A DNA stretch of 61,679 nucleotides from CAYVKM01 sp964452045. GTDB lineage: Bacteria > Calditrichota > Calditrichia > RBG-13-44-9. The stretch lies in NCBI GenBank assembly GCA_964452045.1, contig CAYVKM010000012.1:1-61679 (forward strand). Reading direction: 5' to 3'. Shown one piece after another: positions 9,723 to 18,514 of this stretch. The position numbers and the translations under genes are program-made. The notes below the pieces were generated by a model, which saw nothing but the letters and a program-made list of their open reading frames with translations, did no database searches and was not told where the DNA came from. Positions within the stretch are counted from its first letter, which is position 1. Each line of letters opens with the position of its first letter.

Positions 9723-11403
9723 TGGATTAATTTTCTTTATTAACTTATTCTTTTTGATTCAGTTGCTGTCTGCACAGTCCATTGTGAATACGGTACATAA
9801 TTTATCGGTAAGCGGACCGGGCACAATAAGGGCGAGCAGTGAAGATGAAATCTGCATATTTTGCCACACACCTCATAGCTCCAGTCCCAGGCAACCGCTG
9901 TGGAACCGACCGGATCCCGGGTTCAATTATACGCTGTACACCAGTTCAACTGCCCAGGCCGTTCCCGGGCAACCCACCGGAGCATCGCTGTTGTGTCTTT
10001 CCTGTCATGATGGGACCATCGCCCTGGGAAATGTACTCAGCCGGTCTTCCCCGATTATGTTTAGTGGCGGGATTACCAATCTGCCAAGTGGAAACACAAA
10101 TTTAACCACGGATTTATCGAACGACCATCCGGTTTCCTTCATTTATAATGCCTCTTTGGCTTCTGCTGACGGAGAATTGGTCGATCCCTCCGTACTCACC
10201 GGTCTGGTTCGGTTAGAAAATCAGATGCTGCAGTGCACGGCCTGCCACGATCCACATCAGAATATATATAATAATTTTCTGGTCGCCACAAATCAATATT
10301 CGGATTTATGTCTCTACTGTCACCAGCCGGATTACTGGAATAACGCCAGTCATTATTTGTCTCTTGCCACCTGGAATGGTACGGGCAGTAATCCCTGGTT
10401 TCATACTTCCTATTTAACCGTTTCGGAAAACGCCTGTGAAAATTGCCATACCCCTCATAATGCCGGTGGTCATCCCCGCCTGATCAACTTTGTAACCGAA
10501 GAAAGCAATTGCCTGATTTGCCATAATGGAAATGTGGCTTCTGCGAATATTGAGATGCAATTCGCTAAATTGTATATTCACGATATTTTTGCTTATAATC
10601 AGATCCACGATCCCGAAGAACCGGCGGTTGTGCAAACACGCCATGTGGAATGTGAGGATTGCCATAATCCGCATGCCAGCCGGAATTTCCCAGCCAGTGC
10701 GCCCGATGCCAACGGATTTATTGAGGGTGTAAAAGGCGTGGATACCAATGGTAACGGAGTAGAAGCGATTCTATATGAATATGAATTGTGTTATCGATGC
10801 CATGCGGATAGCCCGGATAAACCTGCCAGTCCAACCACCCGGCAAATTGAACAGAATAATGTCAGATTGGAATTTGATTTAGGGAATCCTTCTTATCATC
10901 CGGTGGAAGGTCCGGGTCAGAATCCCAATTGTCCCAGCCTGATTCCCCCATTGACCGAGACAAGCGTTATCTATTGTTCGGATTGCCATGCCAGTGATGG
11001 GACAGGTTCGCCATCCGGGCCCCATGGCTCAATCTATCCGCATATCTTAAAATTTCAGTATGAAACCGCAGATAATACTCCGGAATCCTATCAGAATTAC
11101 CGGTTGTGTTACGAATGCCATAACCGGAACACCATTATCGATGGCGCAGGACAGTTTGCCCGTCGGATCCATCGCCTGCACATCATTAGTGAGGATGTAC
11201 CCTGCAATGCCTGTCATGATCCACATGGCATAAGCAGTTCTCAGGGGACTACCACAAATAATACGCACCTAATTAATTTCGATATTTCAATAGTATCTCC
11301 TGACCCGCAGACCGGCAGATTGGAATTTGTCGATTTGGGTAATTATTCCGGTCAATGCTACCTGCGATGTCATGGAGAAAATCATAGCCCGGAATCCTAC
11401 TAA
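9712..11403 (+). CDS. Dodecahaem c-type cytochrome (doubled CXXCH family)
   Basis: The start GTG at 9712 is chosen because AGAGG lies 5 bases upstream; GTG 9706 is the alternative. The 563-residue product has a signal peptide ending QLLSAQ, so haem would be attached in the periplasm. I count eleven CXXCH sites (CIFCH, CLSCH, CTACH, CLYCH, CENCH, CLICH, CEDCH, CYRCH, CSDCH, CYECH, CNACH) and a twelfth CYLRCH with three residues between the cysteines. Many are followed by PH, the doubled-CXXCH pattern. The first four haems (about 40-220) closely resemble the separate tetrahaem protein encoded next. The gene overlaps the preceding NHL gene by 11 bp. Likely role: periplasmic, outer-membrane or extracellular electron transfer. 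No lipobox is seen. Confidence 0.93.
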   Translation: MKINGLIFFINLFFLIQLLSAQSIVNTVHNLSVSGPGTIRASSEDEICIFCHTPHSSSPRQPLWNRPDPGFNYTLYTSSTAQAVPGQPTGASLLCLSCHDGTIALGNVLSRSSPIMFSGGITNLPSGNTNLTTDLSNDHPVSFIYNASLASADGELVDPSVLTGLVRLENQMLQCTACHDPHQNIYNNFLVATNQYSDLCLYCHQPDYWNNASHYLSLATWNGTGSNPWFHTSYLTVSENACENCHTPHNAGGHPRLINFVTEESNCLICHNGNVASANIEMQFAKLYIHDIFAYNQIHDPEEPAVVQTRHVECEDCHNPHASRNFPASAPDANGFIEGVKGVDTNGNGVEAILYEYELCYRCHADSPDKPASPTTRQIEQNNVRLEFDLGNPSYHPVEGPGQNPNCPSLIPPLTETSVIYCSDCHASDGTGSPSGPHGSIYPHILKFQYETADNTPESYQNYRLCYECHNRNTIIDGAGQFARRIHRLHIISEDVPCNACHDPHGISSSQGTTTNNTHLINFDISIVSPDPQTGRLEFVDLGNYSGQCYLRCHGENHSPESY

Positions 11404-11507
11404 CTCGGGATGGATCGGAATGATGAGTATATAAACTGAGAGGAAATAGCCCGATTAAATATGATCTAAAAATATTATAAAATCTTTCATCTATTTAAGG
11501 AGGAATT

Positions 11508-12131
11508 ATGAAAACGTTTTTTAGTCTTAACCTGGTTTTTCTCTTTCTGATAGTGGTTATGTCCTCCGGACTAGGACAAACCATTGTTGGATCCGCCCAT
11601 GATTTTTCGTCGGCCTCCTGGAATACCACCGGTCAGATTTGTATCGTCTGTCATGGTCCGCACAATACGGATGTGACGGTTCAGGATGCGCCTTTATGGA
11701 ATCATCAGCTCACCGTGGCAACTTTTACGCCCTACAGTAGTGCCAGTATGAATGCCACGGTTGGCCAACCGGATGCCTCATCCAAATTGTGCCTGAGCTG
11801 TCATGATGGTACGGTGGCGGTTGACAATTTTGGCGGGAATACATCCGGCACATTTTTTCTGACCGGTTCCACCCTCATCGGGACCGATTTAAGCGACGAT
11901 CACCCGGTTTCCTTCACCTACGATGCTGCCTTGGCCCTGGCAGATGGAGGTTTGGCAGACCCTACTATTACCAATTCCGGGCTCGGTGGAACCATTGATC
12001 AGGATTTGCTGATCGGGCATAAGGTCCAGTGTGCTTCCTGCCATGATGTGCATAATTCCAGCGGAATTGATAATCTGCTTATAAAATCAAACGCGCAAAG
12101 TGGGCTCTGTTTAACCTGCCATACTTTGTAA
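11508..12131 (+). CDS. Tetrahaem c-type cytochrome, possible filament-forming subunit
   Basis: The 207-residue protein has a signal peptide ending SSGLGQ and four haem sites: CIVCH, CLSCH, CASCH and CLTCH, the last only two residues from the C-terminus. Six further histidines (AHDF, GPH, WNH, DDH, GHK, DVH) are enough for bis-His ligation of all four haems. The pattern PLWN, LCLSCHDGT, DLSDDHPVSF and QCASCHD resembles, from memory, the OmcE-type tetrahaem family whose members polymerise into cytochrome nanowires; I could not align it. It has the strongest ribosome binding site in the cluster (AAGGAGGA at 497-504 of the 11 kb line, 11497-11504) and is followed by a long stem-loop at 12144-12188. 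Both fit a product needed in high amount. Confidence 0.92.
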   Translation: MKTFFSLNLVFLFLIVVMSSGLGQTIVGSAHDFSSASWNTTGQICIVCHGPHNTDVTVQDAPLWNHQLTVATFTPYSSASMNATVGQPDASSKLCLSCHDGTVAVDNFGGNTSGTFFLTGSTLIGTDLSDDHPVSFTYDAALALADGGLADPTITNSGLGGTIDQDLLIGHKVQCASCHDVHNSSGIDNLLIKSNAQSGLCLTCHTL

Positions 12132-12143
12132 AATTAATTGTAA

Positions 12144-12188
12144 TGTGATAAGGAGATTGTATCCATACCGGTACAATCCCATATCACA
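12144..12188 (+). promoter_or_regulatory. Intercistronic stem-loop between tetrahaem and NHL genes
   Basis: The left arm TGTGATA (12144-12150) plus GATTGTA (12155-12161) pairs with TACAATC (12172-12178) plus TATCACA (12182-12188). The two blocks are joined by a GG/CC pair with one mismatch and one bulged base. The loop is TCCATACCGG. No U-run follows, so it is not a standard intrinsic terminator. It may stabilise the upstream tetrahaem mRNA, cause partial termination, or mark a processing site. Function is inferred from position. Confidence 0.6.
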
Positions 12189-12206
12189 AATTGCCGGAGA
12201 AAGTTG

Positions 12207-13274
12207 ATGATAGTAAAAAAAATCGGAGTAACCCTTTTTGCCATTTGTTTTGTTTTTCTTGCTTCGGTTTATGCAGATAAAAAAGCGCCAGCGAATCCGG
12301 AGGAATCCATATTTTTTCCTGCGCCGCCGGATACACCCAGAATCCAGTACTTAACCCGTATCAGTACTTCAACCGATATTACCGGAAAGCGATCGGGAAT
12401 CCTGAAGTATATTCTTGGTGAAGAGGAAAGCAAACCTATTATCAAGCCATATGGTATCGCAGTTTCCAGAGGTAAAATATACATTTGTGATACAATATTA
12501 GGTGGGCTGGAAATTATCGATCTGGAGAAAAAAACCTTCGATTATTTTGTTCCACGGGGACAAGGACAGCTGAAAAAACCGATAAACTGTGAAGTTGACG
12601 AAAAAGGGTACCTCTATGTGGCAGATTCGGAAAGGGGTCAAATCGTTATTTTTGATGATCAGAATAAATATGTAGCCAGTATTGGTCATTCGGAGAATTT
12701 CAAACCAACAGATGTTGCTATCTTAAAGGATAAAATTTATATCTGTAATTTATCTGCTAAAAAGATAGAAATTTACCACAGATCATCCCTGTCAAAAGTT
12801 GCTTCATTTCCCGAATCTTCTACCCAGCATTCGGGATATCTTTTTTCTCCCACAAATTTATTTGTCACTGAAAACAAAATCTATGTCAGTGATCTGGGTG
12901 ATTTTAAAATCAAAATTTATGATTTGGCAGGAGAATATTTATCATCCATCGGAGGCTTCGGAAAAAGTATTGGTCAATTTGTCCGGCCAAAAGGTATTGC
13001 AGTGGATCGGAGTCAAAATTTATATGTGACTGACGCCGGCTTCGAGAACACCCAGATTTTTAATGCTGATGGGAATTTACTAATGTTTTTCGGAGGCAGT
13101 TATAAAAGCCCGGGTAACATGTGGCTTCCGGCCAAAGTGGCTGTTGATTACGACAATCTGGACTATTTCCGGAATTATGTGGATAAGCGGTTTAGCTTAA
13201 AATATTTGATTTACGTTTCCAATCAATATGGACCTGATAAAATAAGTGTGTACGGTTTCATTGAACCCAGGTAG
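12207..13274 (+). CDS. NHL-repeat beta-propeller protein, exported
   Basis: The ATG at 12207 is chosen over the TTG at 12204 because GGAG lies 7 bases upstream. The 355-residue product has a signal peptide ending SVYADK, then a proline-rich segment (PAPPDTPRIQYL) commonly seen at the start of this cytochrome-associated NHL family. About six blades follow, including YLYVADSERGQIVIFDD, KIYVSDLGDFKIKIYD and NLYVTDAGFENTQIFN. It is a distant paralogue of the NHL protein encoded at 8676. Both flank the 12-haem and 4-haem cytochromes. A scaffold or assembly-factor role on the periplasmic side is likely but inferred. No catalytic motif is visible. Confidence 0.88.
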   Translation: MIVKKIGVTLFAICFVFLASVYADKKAPANPEESIFFPAPPDTPRIQYLTRISTSTDITGKRSGILKYILGEEESKPIIKPYGIAVSRGKIYICDTILGGLEIIDLEKKTFDYFVPRGQGQLKKPINCEVDEKGYLYVADSERGQIVIFDDQNKYVASIGHSENFKPTDVAILKDKIYICNLSAKKIEIYHRSSLSKVASFPESSTQHSGYLFSPTNLFVTENKIYVSDLGDFKIKIYDLAGEYLSSIGGFGKSIGQFVRPKGIAVDRSQNLYVTDAGFENTQIFNADGNLLMFFGGSYKSPGNMWLPAKVAVDYDNLDYFRNYVDKRFSLKYLIYVSNQYGPDKISVYGFIEPR

Positions 13275-13305
13275 GGATTTGCTCATCTTGTAACCAGGAC
13301 TATGA

Positions 13306-13872
13306 ATGGTTTTAAAAAGATACCACATTTTTCTTTTGAGTTTCCTCTTGCTGCTAAATTTGCAATGCTCCTCCACCACGAAATACAGGGTCTTATCTTT
13401 CTTTTTTGATGGGGTAAAGAATCCGGATCAGGCCAATTTGGTCGCTGCAGACTCTTCGGATCAAGTGGTTGATCAGGATGCAGGTACGAACGAAAGCAGA
13501 AGGAGCAGTGAGCCGCAATACTATTTTCATGCTATCTATCAGGAAAGGGCATGTGATGCCTGCCATAGTGCCGAACAGTCAAATATGCTGATTGAACCGG
13601 TTCCGGAACTCTGCTACCAATGCCATGAAAACTTTAGCGAAACCTTCGACTATCTGCATGCACCGGTTGAAGGAGGAGAATGTCTATCCTGCCATAAACC
13701 GCATTTTGCTACAAATAAAGATTTGCTCGTTCAATCCGGACAACAACTGTGTTTCGATTGCCACGATCAGGAAGTACTTATGTCGGGGGAGACGCACAGT
13801 GAAATTGGGAGCACAGATTGCATCGAGTGTCATAATCCGCATGGCGGAGAAGATGAAACTCTGTTTAACTAA
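13306..13872 (+). CDS. Pentahaem c-type cytochrome, possible lipoprotein
   Basis: The 188-residue protein starts at an ATG preceded by AGGA. Its N-terminal hydrophobic segment ends LLNLQCSST. A cysteine sits where a lipobox would place it, but the residue before it is Gln rather than Gly, Ala or Ser, so lipidation is uncertain. After a Ser/Asp-rich linker (about 40-70) come five haem sites: CDACH, CYQCH, CLSCH, CFDCH and CIECH. These are spaced in the doubled-CXXCH manner with NPH and KPH downstream. A small haem protein anchored beside an outer-membrane barrel (encoded 2 bp downstream) is the arrangement of porin-cytochrome conduits, where a cytochrome inserts in the barrel. Confidence 0.9.
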   Translation: MVLKRYHIFLLSFLLLLNLQCSSTTKYRVLSFFFDGVKNPDQANLVAADSSDQVVDQDAGTNESRRSSEPQYYFHAIYQERACDACHSAEQSNMLIEPVPELCYQCHENFSETFDYLHAPVEGGECLSCHKPHFATNKDLLVQSGQQLCFDCHDQEVLMSGETHSEIGSTDCIECHNPHGGEDETLFN

Positions 13873-13874
13873 AA

Positions 13875-15857
13875 ATGAGTTTAGAATCTGGTATTGGGAT
13901 GTTTAAAAAATACTTAATCATAATTCTTCACCTGATCTGTTTCGGTTCGCTGGGTTTTGCCCAGATTAATGGTACTCCCGGTGGATTGTGGAATCAGGTT
14001 TCGCTGAATGGTGCGATTAGTTTGGAGGGTCAGTACCGGTCTCAGGAAACAATTTTAAAATCGAACCTGACCGAGCGGCCCAAAACATCTCTGCTCCGGG
14101 GACTTTTTCTCCTGCGATCCCAGAGCTACGTCTGGCATCCCAATTTTCTTCTGCTCGATCTCGATCTGGAATATCAGCCGGGCAGCCGCAAAGATAATTA
14201 TCTGGTCATACCGGACCGGTCCGAAACTCAAACTGCCGAAAAGGGTTATGTCCGTGCTTCATTCTTCAGCCAACGACCCCTATCCTTATCGGTATTCTCC
14301 AATTTGAATCACAGCTACGTAAATCGGGAATTGCTGACCAATATCGAAACCTACCGGACAGATTTTGGTAGTTCCTTATCCTTCCGGAATAGGATAATCC
14401 CAGGCACGGTAAGGTATATGAACGAGAATTGGCGGCAAAATGAGCTTCAAACAGACCGAAGGTTTACTAATAAGCGGCAAACAGTTCAGGGCGATTTTCG
14501 AAAATCATTTTACGGATTGGACAATCATCAGTTACAAGCCTCCTATAACGATTATAGTCGGCAATATGGCGATGACATCCAAATTGATAATCAGGTTTCC
14601 GACTTCAGCTTGCGGGACAGATTCTACTTCGATAATAATCAGAGAAACAGTTTTAATTCATTCATCTGGTACTATCATCAAACCGGAAGTGACGATTTCG
14701 ATCGGTTTCAGATCTTCGAAAATACCGGAGTGCAGTTGCATGAAGATTTACAATTCCTAGGGAATTATCAATATTCCTGGTTCAAGAGGACATCATTCAC
14801 TTCCAATCAGCATAATGTGGATCTCCGGTTAAAACATCAGCTGTTTTTGAGCCTGCAAAGTCAGATATATTACGAATATTCCTATCTGAATCAATCTGCT
14901 TTCAAGGAGTTACTGAACACTGCGGGACTGGCCTTTAACTATCGGAAAAAAATCCCGGCAGGATTTTTAATTCTCAATTATGATATTCGGAAGCGATATC
15001 AAAACCATTCCAGTCTGCCGGGATTGCTGACAGTTTTTAATGAGGAGCTGCGGCTGGTGGATGGGCAAACAATTCTGCTGCAGAATCCATTTGTAGATCT
15101 CAACTCAGTGGTTGTTCACGACCAGACCGGAACGATTATTTATCAGAAGAACATTGACTATCTATTAATCAGGCGGGCAGATTATCTTGAGATTCAGCGG
15201 CTGCCCGGGGGGCAGATTCCCGATGGGCAGACAGTTTATGTGGACTACACCGCTACCCAGTTGCGATCCTATAAATTCGCTACCTGGAACAATAATTTTA
15301 GTGCCAATCTGGCGTTTTTCAATAACCTGATCGAATTTCACTTCCGGTATTTTGACCAGGATTATAATAGTATTGAGAATCCCAATGAAAGTATTTTGAA
15401 ATATGTTACCCAGCACACTTACGGTATTAGAAGCTCAGTGGGATTTTTATCGGCAGGATTCGAGTATGAAAATTATAACAGTAACATCATTCCTTTCCAT
15501 TCAAAAAGATATTTCATCAGCCTGACCCGACAGTTCTTTAATAGATTAAATGGAATTCTTTCCTTCAATTCCCGGAATTACAAATACACTTTTGACCAGG
15601 AAAGTCAAAAATTTAATGATCTCACCGGAAGATTCCTTTATCAGATATCGAGAAGATGGCAATTTAAAATTGATGGCGGATATCGCTTTCAGCAGGGAAG
15701 GGGAATAGATCTGAATTTGACCACCTTCCGGGCCGAACTATTAACTTCCTGGTACAAATTAACTTTTGCGGCAGGAGTTGATTATTACCAGCGGGATTTT
15801 TCCGGAGAAAAGCTGAGGTACAACGGCTCCTATATTAGGATTACCCGCAATTTCTAA
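13875..15857 (+). CDS. Predicted outer-membrane beta-barrel, possible cytochrome conduit porin
   Basis: The frame begins two bases after the stop of the pentahaem gene, suggesting translational coupling. The ATG at 13899 would give a more typical signal peptide (MFKKYLIIILHLICFGSLG) and is an equal candidate. The 660-residue product (652 with the later start) is full of alternating amphipathic strands with aromatic girdle residues (LLDLDLEYQPGS, LFLSLQSQIYYEYSYL, FISLTRQFFNRLNGIL) and ends in RITRNF with the terminal Phe typical of barrels. Around 20 or more strands are plausible from the length. It lacks recognisable homology to MtrB, so the name conduit porin rests on the operon context: four upstream genes encode c-type cytochromes or their NHL companions. 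Confidence 0.85.
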   Translation: MSLESGIGMFKKYLIIILHLICFGSLGFAQINGTPGGLWNQVSLNGAISLEGQYRSQETILKSNLTERPKTSLLRGLFLLRSQSYVWHPNFLLLDLDLEYQPGSRKDNYLVIPDRSETQTAEKGYVRASFFSQRPLSLSVFSNLNHSYVNRELLTNIETYRTDFGSSLSFRNRIIPGTVRYMNENWRQNELQTDRRFTNKRQTVQGDFRKSFYGLDNHQLQASYNDYSRQYGDDIQIDNQVSDFSLRDRFYFDNNQRNSFNSFIWYYHQTGSDDFDRFQIFENTGVQLHEDLQFLGNYQYSWFKRTSFTSNQHNVDLRLKHQLFLSLQSQIYYEYSYLNQSAFKELLNTAGLAFNYRKKIPAGFLILNYDIRKRYQNHSSLPGLLTVFNEELRLVDGQTILLQNPFVDLNSVVVHDQTGTIIYQKNIDYLLIRRADYLEIQRLPGGQIPDGQTVYVDYTATQLRSYKFATWNNNFSANLAFFNNLIEFHFRYFDQDYNSIENPNESILKYVTQHTYGIRSSVGFLSAGFEYENYNSNIIPFHSKRYFISLTRQFFNRLNGILSFNSRNYKYTFDQESQKFNDLTGRFLYQISRRWQFKIDGGYRFQQGRGIDLNLTTFRAELLTSWYKLTFAAGVDYYQRDFSGEKLRYNGSYIRITRNF

Positions 15858-15897
15858 ACGTCAAAGTCCCCGAATAATACTTCAACTTAATTATATA

Positions 15898-16998
15898 TTA
15901 TCTCGCTATTTTCATTCCCTTTTGCACTAAAAGACGCGGTTGGGTGTAGTGTTCCTCAGTAATATTCAATTTCTTTAAAATCATTTCAGGTGCAAACCGA
16001 TAAAACAGAGAAACTTCCACAATATATAAATTTTCTTCCGGAATTTTATAGCTTACGGTAACAGGTTCATTGGGCAACAGACGTCGGTCGTATAAAGTCT
16101 GGGTTGCCCGCCAGGGTGGAACGGGACCATTGCCATCGGCATCGCCCAGGATTCTCATGAACAGGGCATTTTTATCCTCCTGAATCGGATTATCCGTCCA
16201 GTTTTCCCATAAAAGATTTCCTGTCTGGTCTAAGGCGCTAACTTTCAAATATACCATTCTTAAGGGTGTTCCGGTAGGCAGGGCATGTCCTGCGGCGGTA
16301 TTTGTAACTACAACCGATAATTCTTTGGTTTCGTCTTCGAAAAGTAATTCCAGAGAGACGGAATTGGTGAGTAATTCACCATTATGGGTGCCGGCAAATA
16401 GATGAGAGGGATGTCCGTTGGAAGATTCCATATGACAATCCTGGCATTGCTTCTGGGTTTGTTCCAGATAAGTCCGCCATTCATCACCAGTGGAGCATAC
16501 CTCTATACCCGCGGGATTTTTCATTTCGGCATGGCAGGGTAAGCAAAATTCACTTTTGCTGAAGAATTCGCGATGCGCCACAGGATGGGCACTGTTCTCT
16601 TCCGCCGGTGCTTCGCTGTAAACGGTGGTCAGGTCGATTTCCATATCATTGGCGGAGTGGTATGCCTGAATTTCTTTCACAGAATGGCAAAACTGGCAGG
16701 TGACGCCTTCCTGATTAAAACTTTCGTCCGGATTATCGGATTGGAAAACAGTGGACATGGGTGAATGACAAACAATACATTTTTTCTTCAATTTACCTTC
16801 GCTATCCGTTACCGCCCACTCGAACATTCCCCGGAAAAGAGGATCGTTTTGTACTGAGGCATTTCCGTGCATAGATATCTTCCATTCCTGGAAAATCTCC
16901 TCATGGCACTCTCCGCAGGTTGAGGCACTTTTAAAATTTCCCGAAGACCATAAAAATGAAAAAGGTAAAACTATCAGTATGATACAAAGAAGTTTCAT
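15898..16998 (-). CDS. Pentahaem cytochrome of the c554 type
   Basis: The 366-residue protein starts at an ATG preceded by GGAGGT on the minus strand and has a signal peptide (about 1-22). Five haem sites are visible: CGECH, CIVCH, CQFCH, CLPCH and CQDCH. The opening pattern CGECHEEIFQEWKISMHG and the HSANDM stretch match the cytochrome c554/multihaem family, members of which include hydroxylamine oxidoreductase electron acceptors and many uncharacterised periplasmic cytochromes. A C-terminal beta-rich domain of about 150 residues (containing AAGHALPTGTPLRM) is usual in this subgroup. It is convergent with the barrel gene with only 40 bp between stops, and divergent from the FadL gene. It could supply or accept electrons for the neighbouring conduit (inference). 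Confidence 0.92.
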   Translation of the reverse strand: MKLLCIILIVLPFSFLWSSGNFKSASTCGECHEEIFQEWKISMHGNASVQNDPLFRGMFEWAVTDSEGKLKKKCIVCHSPMSTVFQSDNPDESFNQEGVTCQFCHSVKEIQAYHSANDMEIDLTTVYSEAPAEENSAHPVAHREFFSKSEFCLPCHAEMKNPAGIEVCSTGDEWRTYLEQTQKQCQDCHMESSNGHPSHLFAGTHNGELLTNSVSLELLFEDETKELSVVVTNTAAGHALPTGTPLRMVYLKVSALDQTGNLLWENWTDNPIQEDKNALFMRILGDADGNGPVPPWRATQTLYDRRLLPNEPVTVSYKIPEENLYIVEVSLFYRFAPEMILKKLNITEEHYTQPRLLVQKGMKIAR

Positions 16999-17201
16999 CG
17001 TTACCTCCAGTCAATGTTCTGTAAAAGATACCCTTCCTATATTTGGCCTGCAAGATTAATTGAAAAATTGTCAAATCTTAAAATTTTGGCCCTGAATTTT
17101 TTAATCTTGATTTTTTTGTTCTTTTTTCTTAGACTCGTAAACCAAAAGAGGAATCATCCAAATAACTCATCTAAACTTAAGAGTATGACTTAGGAGGTAC
17201 T

Positions 17202-18479
17202 ATGCACAAAATGTCACTGGTCATTATTATTGGCCTGTTTCCCTTTTTATTAGCCTATGGGGCAGGCTTCGGACTGGGAGAATTCGGGGGCCGGGCAGTC
17301 GGTATGGGGAATGCCGTTACCGCCCAGGCCTATGATGCATCCACTTTATTTTATAATCCGGCCGGTCTAGGATTCCTGGAGGGGACTAACTTCTATGGCG
17401 GTGTTACTATTATTGATCCGGCCGCAAATTTTGTCGGTGCAAAACCTTATTTTGGCGATACTGTTTATGATGCTAAGGAACAAATTTTTCCGCCGGTTGG
17501 GATTTTTATTTCCCACAGATTTTCTGAAAAGATTGCCGCTGGAATCAGTCTCACTAATCCTTTCGGTCTGGGTTTGGCTTGGGGGGATGATTTCCCCGGT
17601 GGAGCAATCTCTAAAGATGCTACCCTGGAATCATATTATATTACTCCGGTTGTCTCCTATAAACTAATGCCGGAATTAAGTTTTGCAGTTGGACCGGATC
17701 TGGTGATCACCAAATTAGAATTAAAACGGAATGCCTTACTGTTTAATACCGCCCCGGGAACCGGTACTGAAGTTGGTGAAGCCGATCTGAAAGGCACCAG
17801 CAGCATTGGTGTAGGATTCACTGCCGGATTAATGTACCAGAAAGATCGACTCGGCTTAGGCATTATGTATCGTCATTCAATCAATAACAAAGTAGATGAT
17901 GGCGATGCAAAATTCACTTTTTATGATAATCTGGATGCCAGTACTCTTGCTATTGCCCAGGGAATTCTGATAGACCAGAAAGTAAGCACAGAAATTGATT
18001 TCCCAAATTATTTTGTTGCTGGTATCCATTATATGATTCTGGAAAAATTAGGCGCCGAATTTGATTTTGCCTGGTATGGATGGGATGTTTTTAAAGAGAT
18101 AAGCCTGAAATTCAAAGATGATTCTAGGCTGAATCAGACATTAGCGGAAAATTATGAGAATTCAATTCAACTCCGGGTTGGGGCGCACTACGAACTGACC
18201 GAAAATGTATCCTTGCGCGTAGGGTATATTTACGACAAAACTCCGCAACCAATTGAGTCCGTAAGTCCATTATTACCGGACGATACCCGAAATGACTATA
18301 CCGTCGGTATTGGCTATAAGAATGGAAATTTCCGAGTGGATGGCGGCTATATGTATGTTGATATTGGCGAGCGTACCACTGTCGAAGACGGTGTCGGAAA
18401 GAATGATAATGGTTTTAATGGAACATATAATTCCAATGCAAATCTGTATTTTATTAGTTTTGGATATTCCATTAAATAA
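17202..18479 (+). CDS. OMPP1/FadL/TodX-family outer-membrane transport protein
   Basis: The 425-residue protein has a signal peptide ending AYGAGF and the family-typical start of the mature chain: GEFGGRAVGMGNAVTAQA, then DASTLFYNPAGL with the NPA signature. Repeated amphipathic strands and a C-terminal ISFGYSIK fit a 14-stranded barrel. FadL proteins move hydrophobic compounds such as long-chain fatty acids or hydrocarbons across the outer membrane by lateral diffusion. The ATG at 17202 is preceded by AGGAGG. The gene is followed 35 bp later by an SGNH-esterase lipoprotein, a pairing that suggests cleavage of an ester and uptake of the released lipid. Confidence 0.93.
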   Translation: MHKMSLVIIIGLFPFLLAYGAGFGLGEFGGRAVGMGNAVTAQAYDASTLFYNPAGLGFLEGTNFYGGVTIIDPAANFVGAKPYFGDTVYDAKEQIFPPVGIFISHRFSEKIAAGISLTNPFGLGLAWGDDFPGGAISKDATLESYYITPVVSYKLMPELSFAVGPDLVITKLELKRNALLFNTAPGTGTEVGEADLKGTSSIGVGFTAGLMYQKDRLGLGIMYRHSINNKVDDGDAKFTFYDNLDASTLAIAQGILIDQKVSTEIDFPNYFVAGIHYMILEKLGAEFDFAWYGWDVFKEISLKFKDDSRLNQTLAENYENSIQLRVGAHYELTENVSLRVGYIYDKTPQPIESVSPLLPDDTRNDYTVGIGYKNGNFRVDGGYMYVDIGERTTVEDGVGKNDNGFNGTYNSNANLYFISFGYSIK

Positions 18480-18514
18480 TAGTGAATCAATTTGATAATT
18501 TCAGGAGAATAAAT

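Noticed and set aside
13302..13310. ATG at 13302 as start of the pentahaem gene
   Set aside because: It is in a different frame from the haem-containing product; the ATG at 13306 leads directly into the signal segment.
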